From Chryseobacterium ginsenosidimutans (GTDB lineage Bacteria; Bacteroidota; Bacteroidia; Flavobacteriales; Weeksellaceae), in NCBI RefSeq assembly GCF_024807225.1, contig NZ_JANUCO010000001.1:1550001-1614000 (forward strand): a DNA stretch of 64,000 nucleotides, given 5' to 3'. The notes under the pieces are model-generated. The model saw nothing but the letters and a program-made list of their open reading frames with translations. It was not told the DNA's origin and did not search any database. Shown here in pieces: positions 55,050 to 63,584 of the stretch. Position 1 is the first letter of the stretch; each line of letters begins with the position of its first letter. Position numbers and translations under genes: made by a program.

Positions 55050-55085
55050 AAAGGAGAAACATTATTGCTTCTCCTTTTATTTTTT
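55050..55085. terminator. Bidirectional terminator
   Basis: AAAGGAGAA / TTCTCCTTT between convergent genes, with T and A runs on both sides. Confidence 0.8.
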
Positions 55086-55093
55086 TTGAATAT

Positions 55094-55753
55094 TTATTTA
55101 AACCTATACCCTACACCGGCTTGTAAAAAGCCAATTTTGGTTTCTAAAGCTCCTTTATTAGCTTCAATAAAATTAAAATGGTATCTCGCATCAGCAAAGA
55201 AGTGATCTGTAATCTTATATTCTGCACCTAAAAATGGAAATAAATTTAATGTTTTGATATTTTTATAATTTTGAGAATCCCTTGCATTCATTGTCTGGTC
55301 TGTATTTTCTTTTTCAGAAACATTAATCCCGAAATTCATACCAATCGATGCCGATAATTTTGGAATAAAATAGTATTTAAGAGAAACAGGAATTTGTATT
55401 TGTGTAAATTTGAAATAAGTTTCAATATTTCCTGAAAAAGAATTTAATAAAGGGTCGTCACTTTCAACTTCATACCAATATGATTCTTTTCCACCAAGTT
55501 GTGTATAAAGTGCTTCTGCCTGTACGCTCACTTTGGAAGATATAGGTTGTTCTGCAACGATTCCCACATAGAAAGAAGATTTTGAATCTAATTTGGTGTC
55601 GAAAAACTTCATATTCGATAAAGAATATCCTCCTTTTACTCCAAAACTCAATTTTGAATCTTTCGAATCTGATTTTACAGGTTTTTGAGTGTCTTGTGCA
55701 CTTACAATTGTTGAAATTGATAATAACAGAACAAATAAAAAGTTCTTTTTCAT
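55094..55753 (-). CDS. Outer membrane beta-barrel protein
   Basis: A 219-residue protein: signal peptide MKKNFLFVLLLSISTIVSAQ, then alternating strands beginning LSFGVKGGYSLSNMKFF and ending FIEANKGALETKIGFLQAGV followed by a terminal aromatic-basic residue pair (GYRFK). This fits the porin-family/OMP_b-brl (PorT-like) proteins with an 8-stranded barrel. Role unknown. Confidence 0.85.
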   Translation of the reverse strand: MKKNFLFVLLLSISTIVSAQDTQKPVKSDSKDSKLSFGVKGGYSLSNMKFFDTKLDSKSSFYVGIVAEQPISSKVSVQAEALYTQLGGKESYWYEVESDDPLLNSFSGNIETYFKFTQIQIPVSLKYYFIPKLSASIGMNFGINVSEKENTDQTMNARDSQNYKNIKTLNLFPFLGAEYKITDHFFADARYHFNFIEANKGALETKIGFLQAGVGYRFK

Positions 55754-55793
55754 GGTTTTAAATTTGATGGTTTTTAATTTTTATGATAATAAA

Positions 55794-55816
55794 AAAGTAC
55801 ACGAAAAGTGTACTTT
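55794..55816 (-). terminator. Terminator of obg transcript
   Basis: AAAGTACAC / GTGTACTTT, 9 bp, loop GAAAA region; T-rich on the minus strand side. Confidence 0.7.
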
Positions 55817-55842
55817 AATATATTTTGATAAATGCTTATATT

Positions 55843-56826
55843 TTATCCGTGAAGCTGCTTCCAAATGGCATCCTTCAATTCCACAAGACCTTCTCCGGTG
55901 ACTCCTGAGAAAAACAGAGGTTGTTTGTTTTCAGGGAATTCGGCGGCGATTTCTTTTCTAAGTTCATCATCCACAAGATCGGATTTTGAAATAGAAACAA
56001 TGAAATCTTTATCCAGTAATTCAGGATTATATTCTTTCAATTCGTTTTCCAGAATCTTAAACTCTTGGAAATGACTTTCAGAATCAGCAGGAATTAAGAA
56101 CAAAAGAATAGAATTTCTTTCGATGTGTCTTAAGAATCTGTGACCAAGACCTTTTCCTTCTGCAGCTCCTTCAATAATTCCCGGAATATCTGCCATTACA
56201 AAAGATTTGTAATTTCTGTAATCTACAATTCCTAAGTTCGGAGTTAAAGTGGTAAATGCATAATTGTCAATTTTCGGTTTGGCAGCAGAAACAGATGCCA
56301 ACAAAGTAGATTTTCCAGCATTCGGGAAACCGACAAGACCTACATCCGCTAAGATTTTAAGCTCGAAAACCACGAAACCTTCCTGCCCGTCCATTCCTGG
56401 TTGTGCAAAACGTGGAGTCTGGTTGGTAGAAGATTTGAAATGCTCATTTCCTTTTCCACCTTTTCCACCTTCCATCAGGATGATTTCCTGACCATCTTCC
56501 ATGATTTCGCCAATGATTTCTCCTTCTTCATTTTTAGCGATGGTTCCGATAGGAACTTCAATATAAACATCAGCTCCGTAAGCTCCTGTTAACTGGTTTT
56601 TTGCTCCGCTTTCACCACGGTCAGCTTTTACGTGACGGGTATAACGAAGCGGAAGTAAAGTCCATTCTTGTGCATTTCCTTTCATGATAACATGACCGCC
56701 TCGACCTCCGTCTCCACCATCAGGACCACCTTTAGGAATATACTTTTCACGGCGAAGATGGGCAGAACCTGCACCTCCATGACCGCTTTTACAATGAATC
56801 TTTACGTAATCTACAAAATTTGACAT
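55843..56826 (-). CDS. obg: GTPase Obg
   Basis: A 327-residue ribosome-assembly GTPase. The N-terminal Obg glycine-rich fold (FVDYVKIHCKSGHGGAGSAH, GGPDGGDGGRGG) covers residues 1-157. The G domain has GFPNAGKST (G1, about 166), TTLTPNLGIV (G2), DIPGIIEGAAEGKGLG (G3 with switch 2) and SKSDLVDDE (G4). The C-terminal extension domain of some Obg proteins is missing, as is usual in Bacteroidota. Third gene after hpt and adk on this strand. Confidence 0.95.
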   Translation of the reverse strand: MSNFVDYVKIHCKSGHGGAGSAHLRREKYIPKGGPDGGDGGRGGHVIMKGNAQEWTLLPLRYTRHVKADRGESGAKNQLTGAYGADVYIEVPIGTIAKNEEGEIIGEIMEDGQEIILMEGGKGGKGNEHFKSSTNQTPRFAQPGMDGQEGFVVFELKILADVGLVGFPNAGKSTLLASVSAAKPKIDNYAFTTLTPNLGIVDYRNYKSFVMADIPGIIEGAAEGKGLGHRFLRHIERNSILLFLIPADSESHFQEFKILENELKEYNPELLDKDFIVSISKSDLVDDELRKEIAAEFPENKQPLFFSGVTGEGLVELKDAIWKQLHG

Positions 56827-56904
56827 AATTTTTTTAGTTGTTAGTTTTCAGTTGTCGGTTGTTGGTTAATGGTATTTTATTTTCTATTAACCATCAACCA
56901 TTAA

Positions 56905-57486
56905 CTATAAACTAATTTTTTCTACTTCAGCAAAAAGTTTTTCGGAGATCTCGTTGATTTCTCCTACACCGTTAATCTCTACATATTTGTTTTGTTGTTT
57001 GTAAAGCTCGGCTACTTCTGCTGTTTTTGCGTAGTATTCTTTTATTCTGTTTTCGATGATCTCAACATTGCTGTCATCAGATCTTCCGCTGATCTCACCT
57101 CTTTTTAGTAATCTTTCAACCAAAATGGTATCTTCCACGATTAATGAAAGACAAACATCGATCTCATCATTCAGTTCTTCTTTTACGATTTTTTCTAACG
57201 CTGCCGTCTGAACCGCAGTTCTAGGATATCCGTCGAAAATAAATCCTGCAGCATCCGTCGGTTTTCTGATTTCGTCAACCAGCATATCTGTCGTTACCTG
57301 ATCCGGAACCAATTCTCCTTTATCGATGTAAGATTTGGCTAATTTCCCAAGTTCAGTATCATTTTTCATGTTGAATCTGAAAAGGTCACCTGTTGAGATT
57401 TGTTTTAAATTAAATTTCTCGATCAGATTCTGAGCTTGAGTTCCTTTTCCACTTCCTGGAGGGCCGAACAGAACAATGTTTATCAT
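56905..57486 (-). CDS. adk: Adenylate kinase
   Basis: A 193-residue enzyme that interconverts ATP+AMP and 2 ADP. MINIVLFGPPGSGKGTQAQN is the P-loop, ISTGDLFRFNMKNDTELGKL the NMP-binding part, and FIFDGYPRTAVQTAAL the conserved DGxPRT. It is a short-LID type without the zinc-binding Cys. It lies between hpt and obg. Confidence 0.94.
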   Translation of the reverse strand: MINIVLFGPPGSGKGTQAQNLIEKFNLKQISTGDLFRFNMKNDTELGKLAKSYIDKGELVPDQVTTDMLVDEIRKPTDAAGFIFDGYPRTAVQTAALEKIVKEELNDEIDVCLSLIVEDTILVERLLKRGEISGRSDDSNVEIIENRIKEYYAKTAEVAELYKQQNKYVEINGVGEINEISEKLFAEVEKISL

Positions 57487-57612
57487 AATGTTGATTCGCT
57501 TTTGGCTTTAAAATAAAGTTTTACGCCGTTAGCTTTTTTAGTTAATATTTACTTTTTACTTAGATATAATTTTTAAAAGCCAATAGCCGGAAGCTAAAAG
57601 CTCATAGCAATT

Positions 57613-58167
57613 TTAATGGTTGATTTGCCCGTCAGATAATTGATATAAATTCGGTAAATTTCTACCTAATTCATCATAATCCAATCCGTAACCCAAAACA
57701 AATTTATTTGGAATTTCTTTTCCGATATAATCCAGCTTGAAATCTTTTTTGTAAACATCAGGTTTCAATAGGAAAGAAGCAATTTTTACAGATTTCGGAC
57801 GTTGCGTTTCGTTAAAATATTTGAAAAGACTTTCAACCGTATTTCCTGTGTCTACAATATCTTCTACCAAGATAATGTGACGGTCTTTTACGTCTTTCGT
57901 AAGTTCCATTTTCTGGTACACGATTCCTGTAGATTCGGTTCCTGCATAAGAACTCATCTGGATAAAAGCAATCTCACATTCTCCCGGATAATGCTTCAAA
58001 AGGTCTGAGAAGAACATGATAACTCCGTTCAAAACACCAATGAAAACAGGAACTTCATCCTTGTAATCTTCATAGATTTTTAAAGCCGTAGCTTTTACAA
58101 TCTCCTGAATCTCGGCGTCCTCCAAATAAGGAACAAAAGTTTTGTCGTGAACTTTAATACTTTCCAT
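57613..58167 (-). CDS. hpt: Hypoxanthine phosphoribosyltransferase
   Basis: A 184-residue purine-salvage enzyme (hypoxanthine or guanine + PRPP). VFIGVLNGVIMFFSDLLKHY near the N-terminus, the PRPP motif HIILVEDIVDTGNTVESLFK (about 100-120) and VLGYGLDYDELGRNLPNLYQ with the base-specificity residues are present. The ATG of MESIKVHDKTF is chosen; TAACTTTG (58186-58193, minus) is a -7 box that leaves a leader of about 12 bases and rules out the longer frame. Confidence 0.92.
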   Translation of the reverse strand: MESIKVHDKTFVPYLEDAEIQEIVKATALKIYEDYKDEVPVFIGVLNGVIMFFSDLLKHYPGECEIAFIQMSSYAGTESTGIVYQKMELTKDVKDRHIILVEDIVDTGNTVESLFKYFNETQRPKSVKIASFLLKPDVYKKDFKLDYIGKEIPNKFVLGYGLDYDELGRNLPNLYQLSDGQINH

Positions 58168-58185
58168 AAAATTTTTAGTAGGCGG

Positions 58186-58193
58186 CAAAGTTA
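58186..58193 (-). promoter_or_regulatory. -7 box of hpt
   Basis: Minus-strand TAACTTTG matches TAnnTTTG, about 19 bases ahead of the chosen start. Confidence 0.55.
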
Positions 58194-58278
58194 CGGATTT
58201 TTGATGAAAGTTTTTTGTGAGGTTTTTCAGTTTAGTAAAAACATTTGATACAAAACATTTTTATTAAAATGAAACAAA

Positions 58279-58369
58279 TGCTTCGACGGGCTCAGCATGA
58301 CAACTCTAATACTAACTGTCTTATTAGCGATTCATTTGTAACGGTGTCATGCTGAGGCTCTCGAAGCAT
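58279..58369. repeat. Palindromic repeat (GCTTCGA/CTCAGCATGACA type)
   Basis: ATGCTTCGACGGGCTCAGCA (58279) with TGACA pairs imperfectly with TGTCATGCTGAGGCTCTCGA (58345) and AGCAT. Related to the word CTGAGCTTGTCGAAGGA at 10448. Confidence 0.65.
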
Positions 58370-58441
58370 ATTCAAATTTATTAAAATTCTTTATTGAAAA
58401 ACTTCTTTTTATACTAAAAACGAGTTTAAATATTAGAAAAT

Positions 58442-58495
58442 TCCCCTCCTTGGAGGGGTGGCGAAAATTCTTGGGATTTTGACGGGTGGTTTTCA
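58442..58495 (+). repeat. CCCCTCC...GGAGGGG repeat
   Basis: CCCCTCCTTGGAGGGG followed by TGGCGAAAATTC and GGGATTTTGACGGGTGGTTT. I recognise this pattern as a repeat common in flavobacterial intergenic DNA. Confidence 0.6.
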
Positions 58496-58509
58496 ACAGC
58501 AGGATTTCC

Positions 58510-58598
58510 TAGCCCAGATTGCAACGACATCCTTTTTCTGATTGGGCTTTGAAAAAAAGAATTGGCGAAAAAGATATAGTGGAAAGCTGGAAATAGCT
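58510..58598 (-). repeat. Variable-core repeat, copy B
   Basis: On the minus strand: AGCTATTTCCAGCTTTCC, ACTATATCTTTTTCGCC, a variable middle, AAAGGATGTCGTTGCAATCT, GGGCTA. Same ends as copies A and C. Confidence 0.7.
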
Positions 58599-58704
58599 TC
58601 TGAGAAAATTATTAATTATTAATGATGAATTATAAATGATTTTGGATTTTTCCTTTGTCGAAATGACAGAACGTAGAATTGTGAAGTAAAAAATAAAATT
58701 TTAT

Positions 58705-58823
58705 TATCTTTGCAGTTCACAAAACCCCAAACGACAAGCATGTAGGATATAATTTCTTTCAGATTTAATTGAAACAATAACGACAAATGTTATTGAAGTT
58801 TAACCTTACTTAAGAAAGAAATC
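58705..58823 (+). promoter_or_regulatory. Promoter and attenuator-like leader of the ABC-F gene
   Basis: TATCTTTG (58705-58712) is a -7 box. The leader then holds ATGTAG (58740, a start-stop), the arm ATTTCTTTC (58752-58760), an inner hairpin CAATAAC/GTTATTG, and an 8-codon frame MLLKFNLT (58787-58813). The second arm GAAAGAAAT (58814-58822) ends one base before the ABC-F ATG. The large stem would bury the ribosome-binding region, and the leader peptide reads through the middle of it. ABC-F resistance genes are often controlled by ribosome-mediated attenuation; here it is inferred. Confidence 0.5.
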
Positions 58824-60413
58824 ATGCTTTTTTTACACAATATATCCTTTGGGTTTCCGGCGGGAAATCTGCTATTTAATTCTATTAATGTAACGATACA
58901 AACTCACACAAAATCGGCTCTGGTCGGAAGTAACGGCATGGGAAAATCTACCTTGCTGAAAATTATTGCGAACGAAATTGAGCCTTTGGAAGGAAGCGTC
59001 AATATTCGGGGTGATGTTTTCTATGTTCCGCAGATGTTCGGGAATTTTAATCATTTAACGGTTGCGGAATGTTTAAAAATTGACAAAAAATTAGATGCAC
59101 TTCAAAAAATAACGAATGGGGAAGTGGATGAAATGTATTTTGAAATTTTAAATGACGATTGGGACATTGAAGAACGTTGTCAAACTGCTTTACAACACTG
59201 GAAACTGGAGAATTTAGATTTAAATCAAACCTTAGAAAGCCTGAGTGGCGGACAAAAAACGAAAGTTTTTCTTGCCGGAATTCAGATCAATCAACCCGAA
59301 ATTATTTTATTGGATGAACCGACGAATCATCTCGATTTGGAAGGCAGAAATCTGCTGTATGATTTGATTGAAAAGACAAATTCGACCGTTGTTATCGTGA
59401 GTCATGATCGTACTTTACTGAATTTGGTTGATACCATTTTTGAATTGAGCAATCAGGGAATTTCAACCTACGGCGGGAATTTTGATTTTTATGCCGAACA
59501 GAAAGAAATCGAAAATGAAGCGTTGCAAAACGATATTCATTCGAAAGAACGAGCGTTGAAAAAGGCGAAAGAAAAGGAACGCGAAACCTTGGAACGCAAG
59601 CAAAAACTCGATGCAAGAGGAAAAGGAAAACAGGAAAAATCGGGTGTGGCGAGAATTATGATGAATACGCTGCGAAATAATGCGGAGAAAAATTCGTCTA
59701 AATTAAAAGGCATTCATGCCGAGAAAATCAATGATATTTCGGGTGATTTGCGGGATTTGCGTTCGTCTGTGAGAAATGCAGATCAGATGAAAGTGAATTT
59801 TAATGATTCGAATCTGCATTCGGGGAAAATTTTGATTTCGGCAGAAGAAATTAATTATACCTATGATGAAGAAAATCTTTGGAAAGAAAATCTTAATCTT
59901 GAAATTAGAAGTGGTGACAGAATTTCCATTAAAGGTTCGAACGGTTCGGGAAAAACAACTTTGATAAAGCTTTTGCTGGGAGATTTGCAACCTTTTGTGG
60001 GGACAATTTCGAAAGCAGATTTTCAGACGATTTATATTGATCAGGAATATTCTTTGATTGATAGAAATGCAACGGTTTATGATTTTGCGCAACAGTTCAA
60101 CGATACTGCGTTGCAGGAATCTGAAGTGAAAACCTTACTGTCAAGATTTTTATTCGGAAAGGAAAGTTGGGATAAAATAGGTGATGTTCTGAGTGGCGGC
60201 GAACGTCTCCGACTTCTTCTGTGCGGACTTTCCATCAGTAATAAAGCTCCCGATATGATTATTCTCGATGAACCGACGAATAATTTAGACCTTCAAAATG
60301 TAGAAATTCTGACGAATTCTATTAAAGATTATCATGGGACTTTGGTGGTGATTTCGCATGATGGGGTGTTTTTGGATGGGATTGGGGTGATGGGTGAGGT
60401 TTTGTTAGAGTAG
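58824..60413 (+). CDS. ABC-F family ATP-binding protein
   Basis: A 529-residue soluble protein with two ABC domains and no membrane segments. First domain: GSNGMGKST Walker A (about 36), LSGGQKTK signature, ILLDEPTNHLD Walker B. A charged linker (about 225-310; Glu/Lys-rich ERALKKAKEKERETLERKQK) follows. Second domain: GSNGSGKTT, LSGGERLR, IILDEPTNNLD. ABC-F proteins act on the ribosome, either as housekeeping translation factors or as antibiotic protection proteins. The regulated-looking leader and the position apart from core operons favour the latter, but sequence alone does not prove it. Confidence 0.88.
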   Translation: MLFLHNISFGFPAGNLLFNSINVTIQTHTKSALVGSNGMGKSTLLKIIANEIEPLEGSVNIRGDVFYVPQMFGNFNHLTVAECLKIDKKLDALQKITNGEVDEMYFEILNDDWDIEERCQTALQHWKLENLDLNQTLESLSGGQKTKVFLAGIQINQPEIILLDEPTNHLDLEGRNLLYDLIEKTNSTVVIVSHDRTLLNLVDTIFELSNQGISTYGGNFDFYAEQKEIENEALQNDIHSKERALKKAKEKERETLERKQKLDARGKGKQEKSGVARIMMNTLRNNAEKNSSKLKGIHAEKINDISGDLRDLRSSVRNADQMKVNFNDSNLHSGKILISAEEINYTYDEENLWKENLNLEIRSGDRISIKGSNGSGKTTLIKLLLGDLQPFVGTISKADFQTIYIDQEYSLIDRNATVYDFAQQFNDTALQESEVKTLLSRFLFGKESWDKIGDVLSGGERLRLLLCGLSISNKAPDMIILDEPTNNLDLQNVEILTNSIKDYHGTLVVISHDGVFLDGIGVMGEVLLE

Positions 60414-60428
60414 GGAATATCCATACTG

Positions 60429-60480
60429 TTTGTCATTCCGCAGGAATCTAAGCGGTTGAAAGGTTTCTGCGGAATGATAT
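60429..60480. repeat. REP palindrome, diverged copy
   Basis: TTTGTCATTCCGCAGGAATC and TTTCTGCGGAATGATA pair imperfectly; same family as 31598 and 45369. Lies between convergent genes, so it may also terminate transcription. Confidence 0.65.
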
Positions 60481-61101
60481 TTATTTAACCTCTGATAATG
60501 TCCAATCAAGATATATATCTTGATTGATAATATCGACAAGAAGATCTTCCAAATTCTCGCAAAAATTTCTTTTTAGTATTAATGGAGATTTTATTAGAGT
60601 TTCTTTTAATTCTTTTTCAGTGTAGTAATAGGCGTTTGGATTATCACTATCGTATTGATTAGCTTTCCAGATTTTGTGTTTTAGTAAAACACTGACTAAG
60701 TTTTCAATAATTACGTCTTCCAATCCACAAGCTTCATCTTCCACTTTATTAATTATTAAATCATATTTTCCATCCCAAATATCAAAATCTTTATAGTAAA
60801 CCCTTATTAATCTTTCTTTATTCAATTGATTAATTATATGAATAAGACCAGATTTTTCTCCTGTTGCGCTTCCGTAAGAAATTATTTTTTTACTTCTTTT
60901 TAAAATGAATAAAGGACCTTGTCCGACAAATTGGTGTTCAAATTTTAATGTTTCAAAAAACTTTTTAGATTGATAATGGAAGCAAAATGTGTCATCAGTT
61001 TCACTTATATCGTCTTCGAATATTTGAACAATATCTCCATATTCATTTAAAAGATATTCTTTAGCTATTTTTAAATATTCATCTTTTGAGTTTTCTTGCA
61101 T
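60481..61101 (-). CDS. Hypothetical protein, Imm35-like N-terminus
   Basis: A 206-residue cytoplasmic protein, not firmly recognised. The first 85 residues (FCFHYQSKKFFETLKFEHQF, then GQGPLFILKRSKKIISYGSA) resemble the YrhB/Imm35 type of immunity protein (a WVF-Y strand, G-AP-IVDK, G-ta). The rest is acidic and helical (DEACGLEDVIIENLVSVLLK). It starts 28 bases after the end of the gene at 61130 and is probably co-transcribed with it. An immunity or antitoxin role is possible (inference). Confidence 0.5.
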   Translation of the reverse strand: MQENSKDEYLKIAKEYLLNEYGDIVQIFEDDISETDDTFCFHYQSKKFFETLKFEHQFVGQGPLFILKRSKKIISYGSATGEKSGLIHIINQLNKERLIRVYYKDFDIWDGKYDLIINKVEDEACGLEDVIIENLVSVLLKHKIWKANQYDSDNPNAYYYTEKELKETLIKSPLILKRNFCENLEDLLVDIINQDIYLDWTLSEVK

Positions 61102-61129
61102 TTTATTTTAAATATTTTACAGTAATTAT

Positions 61130-61873
61130 TTAATCTTTCTTGGCAAATCTTTTTCTAAATTCTTTTTTCTCAAATGACTGAAGAATATTATAGTTTAAAT
61201 TGCACTTACAAAAACGAAATTCTCCATCATGTCTTTTGGATATTCGAATATGTCCAAGTCCATTGAGACTTAAACTTTCTTGTATAGCATTTATAGCATA
61301 ATCACCAACAGACATTTCTCCTCCTGCTTTTACATTAACTAATAATTTAGGTATGTCTATTTCAATTGAATGTAAAAATTTATTTAATTTAATTTCATTA
61401 TTAGGAGATCTAATTGTAAACATGATTCTCGAGTCTACTTTTTTTCCAGTTAAATAATCACGATTTACCTCTTCTGCTGATTTATAAAATTTTTCGTCTG
61501 GTTTTGTATAATCTTTCCAATACCAAGGATTATTTTTAGTTACATAAATTCCTTGAATAAAAGGAGAGTTTAAAATTTCTAATTTAAGTTTAAATAAAAT
61601 TGGACCATATCTATTGGCTTGATTATATCTTTTGTGTAAATCTTCTCCATCCAAAAACACTGAATCCCAAACATCATATTTTTTATCTTCACTATCTGAT
61701 TTTTGAGGAGTTTGATAGTAGCCATTAGCTTCTACATAATGTCTTGATAATAAAGCTCTATTCTCAATAAATGTTATGGAAGTTGCCACTGTATTTGCAT
61801 GATGAAGATATTCAATACCTTTATTCTTTAGTATTTGGTATATTTCTTTAGGGGATAATTTGTATTCATCCAT
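61130..61873 (-). CDS. Uncharacterised protein, possibly ADP-ribosyltransferase-like
   Basis: A 247-residue protein. The opening IEYLHHANTVATSITFIENR followed by ALLSRHYVEANG resembles the H-T-(x)-I-x-x-G-L-x-S opening of DarT/ART-fold toxins. DVWDSVFLDGEDLHKRYNQA and YGPILFKL continue in a similar order, but clear catalytic Glu placement was not established. The partner gene downstream has an immunity-like N-terminus. A toxin/antitoxin or defence pair is a reasonable hypothesis, not a firm call. Codon use is very AT-rich compared with flanking core genes, which fits recent acquisition. Confidence 0.45.
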   Translation of the reverse strand: MDEYKLSPKEIYQILKNKGIEYLHHANTVATSITFIENRALLSRHYVEANGYYQTPQKSDSEDKKYDVWDSVFLDGEDLHKRYNQANRYGPILFKLKLEILNSPFIQGIYVTKNNPWYWKDYTKPDEKFYKSAEEVNRDYLTGKKVDSRIMFTIRSPNNEIKLNKFLHSIEIDIPKLLVNVKAGGEMSVGDYAINAIQESLSLNGLGHIRISKRHDGEFRFCKCNLNYNILQSFEKKEFRKRFAKKD

Positions 61874-61992
61874 TGTTATTAGTTTGAAATCAAATGTATA
61901 TATAATTATTAAAAATGCAAATGATTAATTATAATTAGTTGTTTTTTAATGAATGATTTCCACCCCACCCCAAAAATAAAATCCACCACAAA

Positions 61993-62024
61993 TTTGCGCA
62001 CCCAATTTTTTAAAAGTAATTTTG
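61993..62024 (+). promoter_or_regulatory. Promoter of purA
   Basis: TTTG (61993-61996), 20 bases, TAATTTTG (62017-62024): the best match to the Bacteroidota consensus in the window. Start codon 27 bases downstream. Confidence 0.75.
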
Positions 62025-62050
62025 CATGAATCTAAAAACAAAAGTAAAAT

Positions 62051-63337
62051 ATGTCAACTTACGTAGTTGTAGGTCTTCAGTATGGAGATGAAGGTAAAGG
62101 AAAAATCACGGATGTTTTATCGGCAAAATCAGATTATGTTGTTCGTTTCCAAGGGGGAGACAACGCTGGTCACACGGTTTATGTGGGTGAAGAGAAGTTT
62201 GTTTTACACCTTCTTCCATCGGGAGTGCTTCAGTGCAAAGGGAAGTGTATCATTGCAAACGGAGTAGTGGTAAATCCTAAATCTTTCATTAAAGAAGTGA
62301 ACCAAATCGAAAGCAAAGGCTTAAGAACTGACCACATTTTTATCAGCAGAAGAGCGCATGTCATCATGCCTTACCACATTCTTTTGGATACTTACCGTGA
62401 AGAAGAGCACGGAGGAACACAAATCGGGACTACCAAAAAAGGAATCGGACCATGTTATGAAGATAAGATCGCAAGAATCGGTATCAGAATGGTAGACCTT
62501 TTGAATCCTGAGATTTTAAGAGATAAAATTGAGAAAAACTTAAAAGTTAAAAACTCACTTTTCGAAAAATATTACGACAAGCCGACATTAGACGTTGAAG
62601 AAATCTACAACGAGTATTTAGAAATCGGAAAACAACTTCAGGAAAGAATCGTTGATACTGAATTAGAATTAAACGAGGCCATCAGAGACGGTAAAAACGT
62701 GTTGTTCGAGGGAGCGCAAGCTTTGATGTTGGATATCGACTTCGGAACATATCCTTACGTAACATCATCATCTCCGTCTACAGGAGGAGTTTGTACAGGA
62801 GCAGGAGTTCCGCCAACATCTCTTCAAAACCTGATCGGTGTTGCAAAAGCATATTGCACAAGAGTAGGAAACGGACCTTTCCCTTCCGAATTGGACAACG
62901 AATTAGGAGAAAGCATTAGACAAATCGGTGGTGAATTCGGAGCGACTACAGGAAGACCGAGAAGAACAGGTTGGTTAGACTTAGTTTCTTTGAAGCACGC
63001 TTGTATGATCAACGGTATCAATAACTTAGTAATTACAAAATTAGACGTTCTTACAGGCATTGAAAACCTTAAAATCGTTACACATTACAAAACTGAAGAC
63101 GGAAAAATTATCGATTATTTCACTTCTTCAACAGAAAAATTGTACAACTACGAACCAATCTATCAAGATTTACCGGGTTGGAACGAAGATCTTACAAAAG
63201 TAAGAAGCTACGACGAACTTCCAGATACGGCTCAGAAATACATCGAGTTTATCGAAAAGTATTTAGGAATCAACGTTTACTTGGTTTCTGTAGGTCCGGA
63301 AAGAAGCCAGAACATTATCAGAAAAGAATTATTCTAA
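62051..63337 (+). CDS. purA: Adenylosuccinate synthetase
   Basis: A 428-residue cytoplasmic enzyme that joins IMP and aspartate with GTP in AMP synthesis. GLQYGDEGKGKITDVLS (GTP/IMP site, residues 8-24), GGDNAGHTV about 35-43, GTTKKGIGPCYEDKIAR about 125-142, GAQALMLDIDFGTYPYVTSS about 220-240 and TGRPRRTGWLD about 300 are diagnostic. VGPERSQNIIRKELF is the usual C-terminus. Monocistronic between a good promoter and terminator. Confidence 0.97.
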   Translation: MSTYVVVGLQYGDEGKGKITDVLSAKSDYVVRFQGGDNAGHTVYVGEEKFVLHLLPSGVLQCKGKCIIANGVVVNPKSFIKEVNQIESKGLRTDHIFISRRAHVIMPYHILLDTYREEEHGGTQIGTTKKGIGPCYEDKIARIGIRMVDLLNPEILRDKIEKNLKVKNSLFEKYYDKPTLDVEEIYNEYLEIGKQLQERIVDTELELNEAIRDGKNVLFEGAQALMLDIDFGTYPYVTSSSPSTGGVCTGAGVPPTSLQNLIGVAKAYCTRVGNGPFPSELDNELGESIRQIGGEFGATTGRPRRTGWLDLVSLKHACMINGINNLVITKLDVLTGIENLKIVTHYKTEDGKIIDYFTSSTEKLYNYEPIYQDLPGWNEDLTKVRSYDELPDTAQKYIEFIEKYLGINVYLVSVGPERSQNIIRKELF

Positions 63338-63357
63338 GAAATAATTTATTTAAATAC

Positions 63358-63392
63358 AAAAGAGACTGTCAATTCGATGGTCTCTTTTTTTT
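63358..63392 (+). terminator. Terminator of purA
   Basis: AAAAGAGAC / GTCTCTTTT with a 13-base loop and a long T run. Confidence 0.85.
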
Positions 63393-63397
63393 TTTGT

Positions 63398-63478
63398 AGC
63401 TTTTTCCCGCTTTCCACTATATCTTTTTTGCCAATCCTTTTGCCATTGCAAAAAAGGATGTCGTTGCAATCGGGGCTA
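63398..63478 (+). repeat. Variable-core repeat, copy C
   Basis: AGCTTTTTCCCGCTTTCC, ACTATATCTTTTTTGCC, core hairpin ATCCTTTT/AAAAGGAT, GTCGTTGCAATCGGGGCTA. Ends match copies A and B. Confidence 0.75.
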
Positions 63479-63584
63479 GTTCTTCATTGTCATTTCAATC
63501 TATCCCGACCAATTCAACACTCAGTTTATCATATTTTTTAAACATAATTATCTGTATAAATCCGAGGTAAAAAAACAAAAGATC

